Of a stretch of DNA of 64,000 bases, positions 11,070 through 22,316 are shown in pieces (position 1 is the first letter of the stretch; each line of letters opens with the position of its first letter). The DNA lies in the NCBI GenBank assembly GCA_963576785.1, contig OY756140.1:3658001-3722000 (forward strand), in the 5' to 3' direction. Below the pieces are notes generated by a model. That model was given only the letters and a program-made list of their open reading frames with translations, did no database searches and was not told the origin of the DNA. A program made the position numbers and the translations under genes. The stretch comes from Chlorophyllum brunneum. Lineage: Eukaryota > Basidiomycota > Agaricomycetes > Agaricales > Agaricaceae.

Positions 11070-12720
11070 CTCCTCCTAGCTCAAAGTGCAATTAAATCAA
11101 GCACTGAACTGAATAGGTAAATGATTGTGACATTATTAGAATTTAACAGTATTCAGACTTTTTGTGCAGATGTTGGCAGGATTCTTTTCAGACTCAACAT
11201 AGAATAATTTGATACTACCTGTCTCAACAAGTTCATGGATCTAATGCTAGTGAATCATGACATGTTTGGATCAATGACCAGGTTGGAAGCCCAGAAGGTC
11301 AAGCCCAAATTGTCACACATAAGATGTGGAGTGGGTTACACAAAACCAATCTCACCTAGCAGCTAATAGATCCAGATCAATTGATAAGATGTCTTGCACA
11401 TGGCAACATACTTGGCTTCTATTGTAGACAGTGCTGTGGTGGCTTGTTGGCAACTCAACCAGGAAACTGGTCCATTGGCAAACAAGACTAAGTTTCCAAA
11501 AGTAGACTTGTACATAGCAAGACATCCTACAAAGTCAGAATCAGGAAAGCCAAAGTCAGAATCAGAGAAGCCCTGAATAGACTTCTTAGATTGCCCATTA
11601 AAGACTAGGCAATAGCATCACATGCTCAGAAGGTAGTAGCACAAGTATAGACTGTGCTTGTAATGCTCCTCTGATAGACTGGCCATCTGCTGACTTAATT
11701 TCACAACAGCATAAGCAATGTCAGGTCACGAACCAATCATGAGATACATCAGAGATCCAACAAGTTGTTGGTACTTCTAGCAGAACTCAGGGTCAACAGT
11801 ACCCTTATAGGGCAGGAAGGCATATCCTGCCAGAAGAGGTGTCTGAGTCAGCCTTGTAATGACACCAAACTTATCAAGGACCTTATCAAGATATGAAATC
11901 TGATTGATGTAGATCCATTTGTTCTTCTGGTCCTGTGAGATAGTCATGCCAAGAAACTCAGTAGTTTTTCCAAGGTCACAACATTCCCATCATTCTATGA
12001 AGTTTTTCTTCATTTGGTAGGAGAAGGGGCACTTTTTGTCCATGAAGACAATATTGTCAACATAGATGAGGGTGATCATGATCAAGCCAGTCTTTGGACA
12101 GCAATTATAATATACTCCAGCATTGGATAGACATTGCTTGAAACCCATGGCAAGCAGTGACTTTGTTATCATGCACCACCAAGCCAAGCTAGCTTGCTTA
12201 AGGCCATACAATGCTTTTTGTAACCTCCACACTTTATTATGTCCAAGTGTGAATCCTTCTGGTTGCTCCATGAAGATCTCTTTATCTAGATCACCATATA
12301 AATAGGCAGTTTTTACATCAACACTTTCAATCTCCCAATCTTCAACTACTGCTAAGGAAAATAGGAGACAAGAAGTTTCATAGCAGACAACTAGAGAGAA
12401 AAGCTTGTTATAATTGAGGCCTTCCTTCTGTGAAAAACCTTTTGCTACTAGTCAAGCACAGAAATAGCTGTCAGACTTAGTATTGAAGACCCATCTGTTT
12501 TTGACAATATTAACACCCTTGGTAGGGCAGTCAACTAACTTGTACACATTGCATTGTCTGAGCACATTGAGCTCCTCAAGGCATGCCTTAAGCCATTGGT
12601 CATGCTTATGAGGTGGCAACTTGGCAAGGTCCCAAAATTAGACCAGCTGAGGTGACAGAGAAGTCACACTGGCCTTAGAGAGACAGTAATGAATTAACTC
12701 TATACCACCTTTGTGAATCA
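11070..12720 (-). pseudogene. copia-1b reverse transcriptase and RNase H
   Basis: The minus-strand frame begins after the shared UGA at 12,452-12,454 with LVAKGFSQKEGLNY. It then shows VDVKTAYLYGDLD, MEQPEGF, the catalytic box as YVDNIVFM (YVDD with the second Asp changed to Asn), SLMYLMIGS and an RNase H segment with ALSTIEAKYVAM. Stops occur at several places, for example after KNFIE near 11,990. It is the same domain set and has the same lesions as 25.8-27.3 kb. Confidence 0.85.
12452..12454 (-). other. in-frame UGA with CUAG context, copia-1b
   Basis: The codon order on the minus strand is GCT-TGA-CTA-GTA, replacing the Arg of the usual K-A-R-L-V-A-K-G motif at the integrase/RT junction. 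Identical contexts occur at 25,995, 33,466 and 51,694. It may be a readthrough site or a recurrent CGA to TGA mutation. Confidence 0.8.
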
Positions 12721-12721
12721 A

Positions 12722-14562
12722 TTAGTGAAGCTCTTCCTCACTCGGCTCAAGTATGGGCAAATCAATGTCAATATTCTGCTCACATACTGGCAGGAGAGGT
12801 TGTGGCCTGTCAAGTGCATACTCATCTTCTCCTGGAATATAGTCTCCAAGGCCTAGAGGGGCATTAGGATGGTGCAAATTCCATTGTTCTGGTCTAGGCT
12901 GACCAAAAGGCTTGTACCTTTTATAGTCCCTAAGGATATCCTTTGGGTATTGGCAGTCACCATAGATATTTCCTTCTCTTTGTGGAACTTGAAAGGTGGT
13001 TTGATCACAAAGTTTTCTTGGTACTTTGATGTCCAGATGAGGAATGAAGATCTCTTCTAGAATGGGTATGGGAGCCCAATCATCAGCACATGGATTAGGC
13101 ACAGGTGCAGCCTCCTCCTCATTCTTAACCTTAACTCCTCCTGGAGGCCAAGGCAGCATAGGTAGAGAGGGAGGTAGAGTCAGATCCTTGTAGGATAATC
13201 TGGGAGAAGATCCTCTAGAAGAGGAAGAAGGCAGAGGCAACAGAGTCCACTCTCTGGGACTAGGAGAAGAAGTTCATGGATGAGGAGGTGGTAGCAGTGG
13301 TCTAGTATACAGCACACTTGGACCAGATGGTCCTGGAACACATCCATCTCTGGAAAAGGGAGGATTTAATCTCTCTTTTGAATTGCTTTTTTTGAGTAGC
13401 AATACATCCTGTTGTTTGGACTGGTTTGGACATCTGGGGAAATAAAGTTTATCGAAGACAGCATAGGGGGAGACAAAGATAGAGTTGTTCTTCTGATAGC
13501 ACATAAACTTGAAGTTACTACCATTACCTATGTAAGTGATGAAGATTATCAATTTCAATTTGGGCACAAGTTTGTCTTGCCACATCTCATCAAAAAGGTA
13601 TATGTAGGCCCCACAACTGAATACTCAGAGATGAGAAACATTAGGTTTCCTTCTGAACCACATCTCATAGGGGGTGACCTATTTCAGGCACTTCATTGGT
13701 GTCCTGTTATAGACATGAGTGGCTATATTGAATGCAAACTCCCAATAGCTAGCTAGAAGGCATGCTTCAAGTTTCATAGACTGCGCCTTTTCTAGTAGTG
13801 TTTGATTAAGATGTTCAGCATGCCCATTCTGTTGGTGAATGTGCAGTACACTTGTTTTGTAGAGGATTCCTTTCTCAGCAAAGTAGTCCTTTAGTTCCTG
13901 AGACATATATTCTCCTCCATTATCAGAGCACACTCATTTGATGTGTTTGTCTGTCTGGTTCATTACCAGTTCAGCATATGTCTTGAAGGCATGTGCAGCA
14001 TCTGATTTGCTGTACAAGAAAGAAATGCATGCAGAGGAAGAGTAGTTATCAAGAAATGTCATAACCCATTTGTACTTGATAAGATACAATGGGAAGTTTC
14101 TGAAAATCCAAGTGGATCAATTCAAGAATCTCAGACACATGAGATATGTTCTCATGGTAAGTCTTGTTTGGCAGCTTTCCAAGTGCACAACCAGAACAAA
14201 CCTTCTGTTCTCTCAGTGGAATCACCAGAACAGATTCTGTGTGTTTTGGTACATAACCCAGAGCCTGATCAGATGGGTGTGCAAATCTTTAATGCCAAAC
14301 ATTATAGGATGTGGTATTTTTGTTGATCAATACCAAGAAGAATCAAAGATCTCCATCATGCAATATGTACATGTTAATGAAGTGAACTTGGTTAGAAGCA
14401 CCCTGGCAACATTGTCCACTCAGGAATGGCTTACCACAAATATCACAAATGATGGTCTTCCCATTTCACATTTCTGCAATCAGACTGGTTTTATCTGTGA
14501 TGGATTCAGTTGAGAAAAGTCTCATATCTAACTTTGGTATGTAATATACTGGGCAAAGGCTC
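12722..14562 (-). pseudogene. copia-1b integrase and integrase-RT linker
   Basis: From about 14,562 down: IPKLDMRL, the gag-pre-integrase zinc region (WH-RFAHPSDQALGYV, VCSGCALGKLPNKT), then the core with LDNYSS-like first Asp (broken by a stop), CSDNGGEYMSQEL (second Asp) and HQQNGHAEHLNQT (Glu). A proline-rich linker (13,240-12,722; SSSRGSSPRLSYKDLTLPP, then EPSEEELH) joins it to RT. It differs by only two residues from the 18,029-18,547 copy. Confidence 0.85.
14518..14562. repeat. long target duplication of the LINE fragment, left copy
   Basis: About 45 bp beginning agtctcatatc and ending caaaggctc. The copy at 15,383-15,427 is identical except for one a/g difference. The right arm of the inverted repeat carries the same sequence only once (about 16,713-16,757 in reverse complement), giving the empty site. 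Confidence 0.9.
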
Positions 14563-15382
14563 CATCATCCCAAAGTGTCTTCGAGAGATGGGGGTTGTCC
14601 CAGTTGAATCCTATAAAAGATACATTAGCAGGGAAATAGTCAAGTAACCTACGTCTGGGCCAGATAGATTTTGAAACAGAGTTAAAATGTTCTATATACC
14701 GAGTCTTGGGGGTGGGGCATGAAATGTCCATCACAGCTCCAAGTGTCTTCTTCCTCTGAATCTCTGTGAAATTCTTGATGTGAAGTTTGTGGGGGGAAGA
14801 ATGATACTCTTTTGTCAATCTTGCCAGTGCATGTTCATTGTCCAACATGTGGAGCCTCGACATTTGTTGTTCAGCCAGCTTTTGGAGATGGAGTTTGATG
14901 GGCATGAGCCCTATGAGAGACTCAATGCCACCAGTGGGAGAAGTCCAGAAGGCCCCGGTAATCCAGAGGGCCGTGCGTTATTGCATCTTGTTGAGGATTT
15001 TGCAAGTCCCTTTCATCCATGACTTATTGTGAAACCATAGACGGTATCCATATATTACCACTGGTATGACACACAAATGGTACAGTAATCTTTTGTTGTT
15101 AGGAGACAAACCTTGTACAGAGTTTCCTAGCATTTTCATCACCTTGATTGAGGATATCACCTTGGTGGAGTAGTACCAGACATATTCCTTGAAGGTTAGT
15201 GTCCAGTCAAAGTAGAAGCCAAGATATTGCCAGTGGGCTTTTGGCTTGAGGGGAGTATGGCCAGTAAATAGTGGGGATTCCAAATCGATAGAGGGATTGG
15301 AGTCCTGCCTCACACACATAAAGTGAAAGACTTCAGACTTGCTATGTTTGATCACTAGACCAAATTCATTCATGAGCCAAAC
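14563..15382 (-). mobile_element. internal LINE fragment inserted in copia-1b
   Basis: The minus strand reads as the LINE ORF2 segment from the end of RT (WLMNEFGL, HSKSEVFHF, HWQYLGFYFDWTLTFKE) to just before RNase H (ISCPTPKTRYIEHFNSVSKS, GFNWDNPHLSKTLWDD). It corresponds to about 47,085-47,905 of LINE-2. It lacks both the LINE 5' part and the RNase H, 3' UTR and poly(A). It is flanked by the 45 bp duplication. Confidence 0.85.
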
Positions 15383-15427
15383 AGTCTCATATCTAACTTT
15401 GGTATGTGATATACTGGGCAAAGGCTC

Positions 15428-16208
15428 AAAGTATGCCACTGAACTTTGCTGAACTCAAGTTTTACTTCTGTCTCTAAATAAACAGTGCCATAGGATCCAA
15501 TAGAAAGTGTGGATCTATCTGTGATTTGCGCTGATCCAAAAGAACCCTTGACAATATCAACAAGATCCCTCTTGTTTAGAGTAATATTGAGGGAGGCACT
15601 AGAGTCTAGAAGTCATTTATTGCTTATTTTACGAGGTCACCTATTCATCACACATCCACATGCACTATTGCAGCTATGTGTTATTTCACACATGTTCTTC
15701 ACTCTTGAAAACAGAGGAGAAAATTGTATATCTGATGTATATAATTACACATATTTATTTACATGTCCATAATTAGTTGAGCTATCAATCCAAGATTCTA
15801 CATCGGCTGAGGTTGCACTCTGTGCACCTAGTTGAGAGTCTTCTTGGACATCAGTAACACATATGAGACACCTGCAGCAATCTTCAGATTTGTGTGAAGA
15901 GCTAGCGAGTCTTGGCTTACCTACCATTGCTTTATCTGAGTAGTCCTCATTCTCAGATCCCAGGGACACTGCATCCTCATCCATCTTGATGGCAGTCAGA
16001 GCTGGAATGCTCATGACCAGTTTGGCAGCTGGAGAAGCACCAAATAGTTTGTCAACCTCCATAATGGAGGCAGCCATTGGAGGAGAGGCCAGTTGGAAGA
16101 GAGAGGAGGGAAGTGTTTCCCATGCATTTCTCACCACTGCACTGTTCAAGTTATGAGCCCATATGAGGAAGCCTTCAATAGAGTGTGAAACAATTGAGTT
16201 GTGTTAGG
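15428..16208 (-). pseudogene. copia-1b protease and gag-protease linker
   Basis: Near 15,640-15,490 the minus strand reads LLDSSASLNITLNKRDLVDI then GSFGSAQITDRSTLS, matching a copia aspartic protease with the active-site D-S-G changed to D-S-S. Upstream, the frame 16,149-15,745 encodes a 134-residue acidic segment (KMDEDAVSLGSENEDYSD) ending ESWIDSST, without a recognised domain and probably gag-protease linker. The segment upstream of the protease has no counterpart in copia-1a. Confidence 0.6.
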
Positions 16209-16602
16209 TCTACCATCAAAATGAACCAGAAGATTAATAAGTTCTCTGGCATGGGGCCCCAAGGCATGCTCCCATATTACCAAGGGCAGCAGCAGTGCCC
16301 CCAGCAGCAGCAGCAGCCTCAAGAAGAGGAAGAGAAGAAGAAGTACCAACATGGCAAGTGTGGCAGTGGCAAGGGCCAAGTAAATGAGGTCAACACTAGG
16401 CAACCAGCTCCCTCTGGAAATGATGTCAGGCAACTGGCCTATATAATGGACTCTGTCAACTTTGGCTTTGCCAAATTGACTACTGAACTGAAGAAGAGTA
16501 CTTGTAGTCTTGTCACTGAGGTACGATCCTCCAGACCAATCCCCTCTCTTCTCTCGCAGATGAAGAATCCTGCCAAGAAGAAATCTCAAGATCCCTAGTG
16601 CC
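16209..16602 (+). pseudogene. copia-1a gag, C-terminal part
   Basis: This frame continues from 10,625 once copia-1b is removed. It encodes INKFSGMGPQGM, a Gln-rich run (QQQCPQQQQQPQ), an acidic/basic stretch (EEEEKKKYQHGKC) and a Lys-rich end (NPAKKKSQDP), then stops. It is composed like the nucleic-acid-binding end of copia Gag, but I see no complete CCHC knuckle. Confidence 0.6.
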
Positions 16603-16639
16603 ACCCATCTCCATACATGGCTGCCAAGGTGAAAGCCTT

Positions 16640-18572
16640 GGATGATCCTATGGCACTGTCTATTTAGAGACAGAAGTAAAACTAGAGTCCAGCAAAGTTC
16701 AGTGGCATACTTTGAGCCTTTGCCCAGTATATTACATACCAAAGTTAGATATGAGACTTTTCTCAACTGAATCCATCACAGATAAAACCAGTCTGATTGC
16801 AGAAATGTGAAATGGGAAGACCATCATTTGTGATATTTGTGGTAAGCCATTCCTGAGTGGACAATGTTGCCAGGGTGCTTCTAACCAAGTTCACTTCATT
16901 AACATGTACATATTGCATGATGGAGATCTTTGATTCTTCTTGGTATTGATCAACAAAAATACCACATCCTATAATGTTTGGCATTAAAGATTTGCACACC
17001 CATCTGATCAGGCTCTGGGTTATGTACCAAAACACACAGAATCTGTTCTGGTGATTCCACTGAGAGAACAGAAGGTTTGTTCTGGTTGTGCACTTGGAAA
17101 GCTGCCAAACAAGACTTACCATGAGAACATATCTCATGTGTCTGAGATTCTTGAATTGATCCACTTGGATTTTCAGAAACTTCCCATTGTATCTTATCAA
17201 GTACAAATGGGTTATGACATTTCTTGATAACTACTCTTCCTCTGCATGCATTTCTTTCTTGTACAGCAAATCAGATGCTGCACATGCCTTCAAGACATAT
17301 GCTGAACTGGTAATGAACCAGACAGACAAACACATCAAATGAGTGTGCTCTGATAATGGAGGAGAATATATGTCTCAGGAACTAAAGGACTACTTTGCTG
17401 AGAAAGGAATCCTCTACAAAACAAGTGTACTGCACATTCACCAACAGAATGGGCATGCTGAACATCTTAATCAAACACTACTAGAAAAGGCGCAGTCTAT
17501 GAAACTTGAAGCATGCCTTCTAGCTAGCTATTGGGAGTTTGCATTCAATATAGCCACTCATGTCTATAACAGGACACCAATGAAGTGCCTGAAATAGGTC
17601 ACCCCCTATGAGATGTGGTTCAGAAGGAAACCTAATGTTTCTCATCTCTGAGTATTCAGTTGTGGGGCCTACTTTTTGATGAGATGTGGCAAGACAAACT
17701 TGTGCCCAAATTGAAATTGATAATCTTCATCACTTACATAGGTAATGGTAGTAACTTCAAGTTTATGTGCTATCAGAAGAACAACTCTATCTTTGTCTTC
17801 CCCTATGCTGTCTTCGATAAACTTTATTTCCCCAGATGTCCAAACCAGTCCAAACAACAGGATGTATTGCTACTCAAAAAAAGCAATTCAAAAGAGAGAT
17901 TAAATCCTCCCTTTTCCAGAGATGGATGTGTTCCAGGACCATCTGGTCCAAGTGTGCTGTATACTAGACCACTGCTACCACCTCCTCATCCATGAACTTC
18001 TTCTCCTAGTCCCAGAGAGTGGACTCTGTTGCCTCTGCCTTCTTCCTCTTCTAGAGGATCTTCTCCCAGATTATCCTACAAGGATCTGACTCTACCTCCC
18101 TCTCTACCTATGCTGCCTTGGCCTCTAGGAGGAGTTAAGGTTAAGAATGAGGAGGAGGCTGCACCTGTGCCTAATCCATGTGCTGATGATTGGGCTCCCA
18201 TACCCATTCTAGAAGAGATCTTCATTCCTCATCTGGACATCAAAGTACCAAGAAAACTTTGTGATCAAACCACCTTTCAAGTTCCACAAAGAGAAGGAAA
18301 TATCTATGGTGACTGCCAATACCCAAAGGATATCCTTAGGGACTATAAAAGGTACAAGCCTTTTGGTCAGCCTAGACCAGAACAATGGAATTTGCACCAT
18401 CCTAATGCCCCTCTAGGCCTTGGAGACTATATTCCAGGAGAAGATGAGTATGCACTTGACAGGCCACAACCTCTCCTGCCAGCATGTGAGCAGAATATTG
18501 ACATTGATTTGCCCATACTTGAGCCGAGTGAGGAAGAGCTTCACTAATTGATTCACAAAGGTGGTATAGAGT
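16640..18572 (+). pseudogene. copia-1a integrase and linker (right arm, part 1)
   Basis: Homology to copia-1b starts near 16,648 inside the protease C-terminus. Then follow the zinc region (VCSGCALGKLPNKT), integrase core (CSDNGGEYMSQEL at 17,349-17,387; HQQNGHAEHLNQT), and the linker frame 18,029-18,547. Stops at 17,235, 17,339 and 17,595 are shared with the left arm. LINE-1 interrupts it at 18,573. Confidence 0.85.
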
Positions 18573-18573
18573 T

Positions 18574-18876
18574 TTTTTTATTTTTTTATTTTTTTTAATC
18601 AGCAATTTATATAGCGGTGCTCGAACGCAGTCCGTGTGTACATACATACAAAAGTAAAACGTACAAAATGTTCAGAGTAGGGAAAGTGAACTATGTGTAA
18701 ACTAACCCCTCGAGACTCGACGCCATCTAGCGCATACACTAGAGAGATGTTTGGTACTTACGTTGATCAGCAAGAAAAAGGGAAAGAGGAATTCAGAAAA
18801 AGAGAGAGTGAGAGAGAGAGATTGATAGAAAGGAACTATCTACTTGCAATCACAAAAGGGGAACAACAAACGGTAC
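18574..18876 (-). other. LINE-1 copy 3' UTR and poly(A)
   Basis: The T-rich 18,572-18,597 (A-rich on the element strand) adjoins aatcagcaatttatatagcg. A nearly identical start follows the T tracts at 25,519 and 45,636, defining the family 3' end. A purine-rich tract (gagagagtgagagagagaga, 18,803-18,822) recurs in all three copies. Confidence 0.85.
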
Positions 18877-19780
18877 TTAGCATATGGGAGGGCATTTGCG
18901 CAGACACCATGGGAGAGATGGATTTTGAATGAAGACTATATATAAAATAGTAGACGAGCGGGGAAGGGAGAGATAGAGAAATGAATTTGAAGTCCATAAC
19001 TGGGAGAGTATAAGAAAAAATGGAAAGAAAGAAAAGGATTTATGCAGGTGCAGAGCCAAACCTCCTTTGGACTTGACGACGATGTAATGAGGGTATTGAC
19101 CTGGCGTGGATACGAGGGCAGTCAGGTTTTGGGGGGAAGCTGAACATGGTAGGGTTTTGACACAAGAAATTGACAAAAGTCTTGATGGTGTCGATGCCAA
19201 AGTGATGATCGAAGGTGTTGCAATGATAGAGGATGTGTGACCTAGTCTGTACCATTTGACTATTATAGTGGTGGCATGATAGGTCCTCGTTGGGGAAGAA
19301 TCGAAGTCGAAACTCCCCAATTGGGGCGTGGCATAGGATGGCGCAACATGCTCTTGTGAAGAGCTGAGGCTGGTGACCGCATTCTCGTATCCAGGGACTG
19401 GACTTGATGTGCGATGGTAAAGTGGAGGCCCCATTTGCTCACACTGGGAGGTAGAGGAAGGAGCTACCGCTGTAGTTCTTGAATCCAAACATGGCCTGCC
19501 ATATATGGATTGCTCGTTCAGTGGACTTCTTGCATAAGTAGTCCACGGAGTTAGGGACTTGGTGATTTCTACCCCGGTTAGGCCAGGTGACTGTTTGAAT
19601 CCAATCGTGAGTGGCTTTCTGTATACCGTATTTACACTTCAATGGCATGTGATAAAAAGAAAGGTGGTGCTGGTCCGATTTGTTGAACTAAGCCAGGAGC
19701 GCCTTCGATGTGAGGATGGATTGTCGCTGGCAGGAGTGCGGCAAACAATCGAGATCCATTTGCTATACCCTTATTAAATA
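18877..19780 (-). pseudogene. LINE-1 copy ORF2 C-terminal domain
   Basis: In broken frames the minus strand reads SQLFT-like Cys segments, DLSCHH...QTRSHILYHC and DHHFGIDTIKTFVNFL. The C-x2-H...H-x3-C spacing matches the terminal zinc-finger-like motif after RNase H in fungal LINEs, thought to bind RNA. A counterpart lies at 46,000-46,760. Confidence 0.7.
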
Positions 19781-19810
19781 CATTCTTATTATTAAGTAGT
19801 GGTGCTTTCA

Positions 19811-20340
19811 TTACATATGGACACCATGCTTTAGGAGCCGAGAGGCTGTGATGGAATCGGTGAAGACATGAATGTGCTCAACCTGGTCATATTCTGCAGT
19901 TGCAAGTACCTTGGTGATTCCTAAGTACTGTGCGACCAGTTCAGTGTCTGTCGATGTAGTTCCTCCAAGCCTCTTCATGATAGAGCTCCTGCCGTCTAGG
20001 TGTCGAATAGTAGCTACCGCCGTGAACTGACTGGCAAGCAGGTTGGGGTTGGGGTGGACCAAGCTGTCCGTGCCGATAATAATGGACTTGTCATCCGTCA
20101 TCGTGTTAGTCATAATATTGTCCCAAAGCATCTTCGAGAGGTGAGGGCTGTCCCGGTTAAATCCTGTAAAAGATACATTAGTAGGGAAATGGTCAAGTAA
20201 CCTATGTCTGGGCCAGACAGATTTAGAAACAGAGTTAAAGTGTTCTATATAACGAGTCTCGGGGGTGGGGCATGAAATATCCATCACAGCTCCAAGTGTC
20301 TTCTTCTTCTAAATCTCCATGAAATTCTTGATGTGAAGTC
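19811..20340 (-). pseudogene. LINE-1 copy RNase H domain
   Basis: The frame 20,287-19,811 contains IIGTDSLV (first catalytic Asp), TDTELVAQYLGI (Glu) and HVFTDSITASRLL (second Asp), the order of RNase HI. It is preceded by CPTPETRYIEHFNSVSKS, a stretch conserved in the other copies. RNase H would degrade the RNA template during first-strand synthesis. Confidence 0.85.
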
Positions 20341-20593
20341 AGTGAGGGGAAGAATGATACTCCTTCGTCAATCTTGCCAATGCGTGTTCATTGTCCAATG
20401 TATGAAGCCTCAACGTCTGTCGTTTGGCCAACTTTCGGAGATAGAGTTTGATAGGCATGAGCCCCACAAGGGATTCTACGCCACCTGTGAGAGAAGTCCG
20501 GAAGGCCCTAGTAATCTAGAGCGCTGCACTTCGTTGCATTTTGTTGAGGATTTCACAAGTCCCTTTAGTCCGTGACCTATTATGAAACCAAAG

Positions 20594-22316
20594 TCAGTAT
20601 CCATATGTCGCCACCGGTACAACACACAAACAATATAATAATCTTTTGTTGCCAGGGGACAGACCTCTTACGGAGTTCCCTAGCATTTTCATCACCTTAA
20701 TCGTGGATATTGCTTTGGCGGAGTAGAATCGAATGTATTCCTTGAAGGTCAGTGTCCAGTCGAAGTAGAAACCAAGATAACGCCAATGGGTTTTTGGTTT
20801 GAGGGGGGTGCGGCCAGTGAACGGCAGTGATCCCAAATCAATAGAGGGATTTGAGTCCTGTCTTGCATGCGTAAAGTGAAAGACTTCGGACTTGCTGTGT
20901 TAAATTTCTAGGCCGAATTCATTCATGAGCCACTCCATTTTGCAGTACATGTGTTGAAGAATTTTGATGTTCCATTCAAGGGACGGAGATTGTGTAACTA
21001 GGGTGCCATTGTCTACAAAAGATAGGACATCAAAGTCCCATCTGTTGCAGTGTTCCTCCATATGGATGTCAAAAATGTGAAGGAGGGGGGTAAGAAATAA
21101 GGCGGAGAGAATGGGGCTAAGGGCAGAACCTTGACCCACTCCCACTGCTGCATCGAACTCCGGGGAGTTTTTGTTATTCCACCGGTAGGTTGTGCGGTGT
21201 TCTTTAAGGTAATTATTGAAGAACGCTGTGACTTGTGGGGGAAATCCCTGTTGTCCTAGTATGTTGATGAGGAGATCGTGATTTAGGGAGGGGAAGAATT
21301 GGGCAACATTGAATGCAAGCACCAATGTCTTCTTCTTCTTTGTCCAAGCTCCCCGAATGATGTGTATCAGAAAGAGTCCTGCGTCCTCAGTGGATCATTG
21401 GCGGATGGCTCCCAGTTGGTGAGGGTGGAGAACTTTGAATTTTACCACCTCAAATTGGAGTTGTTTGGCAAGCATCTTCTCTATTAGCTTACCAAGCGTA
21501 TTGAGGCAGGACAATCGGTCTGAATGCCTTCAGAGTGGAGTAGTCGGGTTTGTTAGGTTTGGGGATAATTACCGACGTTGACTTTTTGAAATGCACAGGC
21601 CAATATCCGATACTTAGACATGCACTGCTGATTTTGAGGAAGAGATCGGCGCAAGTTTCATTGGCAACGATCTGCTTAAGATAGGATCAGGAAATATGGT
21701 CGGGACCGGGGGCAGAAGAATTCAAGGTATCCTTGAGCAAATCTATCATCTCGAGGAGAGAGAAATTCACCCAAGTCCTATTTTCCATTCCGTTTGGTGG
21801 AGGAATTTTGTCCAAAACTGCCGCATTAGTTGGTCTGTCACAGACAGCATTGTAATGTTGGTCGAGTGCCGTCCACAGGTTGTCCAAAGTAAGACAAGGT
21901 TGGCCGTTATAATGCATAGCTTCTGTAGCCAGAAGCGCGCATTCTTTGACCCATGGTATCAGATCCTACAGATGTTTTCGGTCGACTGAGATTTCTTGGA
22001 TCTTCTTGTTGAAATATGCTTTTTTTGTCCTCCTCGTGGTCTTGCAAAAAGCGTTCCATTTGTGCTTGTTCTTGCGGTCCATGCAGTGTGTAGCGAGTGC
22101 AGTGGAGCACTCCTCGTTCCACCAGGTCTTGGACCTAGTGGTGATCTTGGTCTTCTTCACATTACGATTCCAGGATCTGTCAAACAAAACTTCCAAATCA
22201 GCAACAGCTCTCTCCAGCTCATTCGCATCATTCATCGGCCAGTTCTTGTTGTTGATTCCTTCTACTATATCCATCAGGAATCTGGTTTCTTCATCTGAGT
22301 CTTTGGGGATTGTCAA
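20594..22316 (-). pseudogene. LINE-1 copy reverse transcriptase
   Basis: Frames at 22,316-21,966, 21,917-21,687, 21,325-20,900 and 20,836-20,594 cover RT. Seen: GPDHIS, the motif A region LAFNVAQFFPSLNH (Asn where Asp is usual), GVGQGSALSPIL (motif B), LSFVDNGTLV (motif C, D-N for D-D), then the thumb WRYLGFYFDWTLTFKE. The breaks between frames are stops or indels. The same two Asn are found in LINE-2. Confidence 0.85.

Larger units (their letters stand above)
10626..16208 (-). mobile_element. copia-1b: 5'-truncated copia-1 copy in inverse orientation
   Basis: On the minus strand, from 16,208 down, it contains a gag-protease linker, protease (about 15.64-15.49 kb), integrase (14.5-13.6 kb), linker (13.24-12.72 kb), RT and RNase H (12.7-11.1 kb) and a complete 3' LTR (11,069-10,626). 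There is no 5' LTR or PBS at the 16,208 end, although the element is flanked by a perfect 5 bp duplication. It shares many in-frame stops with the right arm of copia-1a. An 820 bp LINE fragment interrupts it. Confidence 0.8.

Noticed and set aside
14070..14513. 147-codon plus-strand frame repeated exactly at 17,206-16,763 on the minus strand
   Set aside because: Both are antisense to the decayed copia-1 gag-pre-integrase and integrase region. The repetition comes from the inverted arms.
15780..15830. Possible second protease active site (ESWIDSST) in copia-1b
   Set aside because: The better protease match with downstream fold residues is at about 15,640-15,490. This one is followed by a stop and no protease-like sequence, so I treat it as linker.
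16146..16766. 206-codon minus-strand frame rich in Leu, looking like a membrane protein
   Set aside because: It is antisense to the Gln/Lys-rich copia-1a gag end (CAG/CAA runs read as Leu on the other strand) and crosses the boundary between copia-1b and copia-1a.
18572..18597. T-rich tracts here and at 25,519 and 45,636 as transcription terminators
   Set aside because: Each is followed by the same LINE 3' UTR and flanked by target duplications, so they are poly(A) tails of minus-strand LINE insertions.
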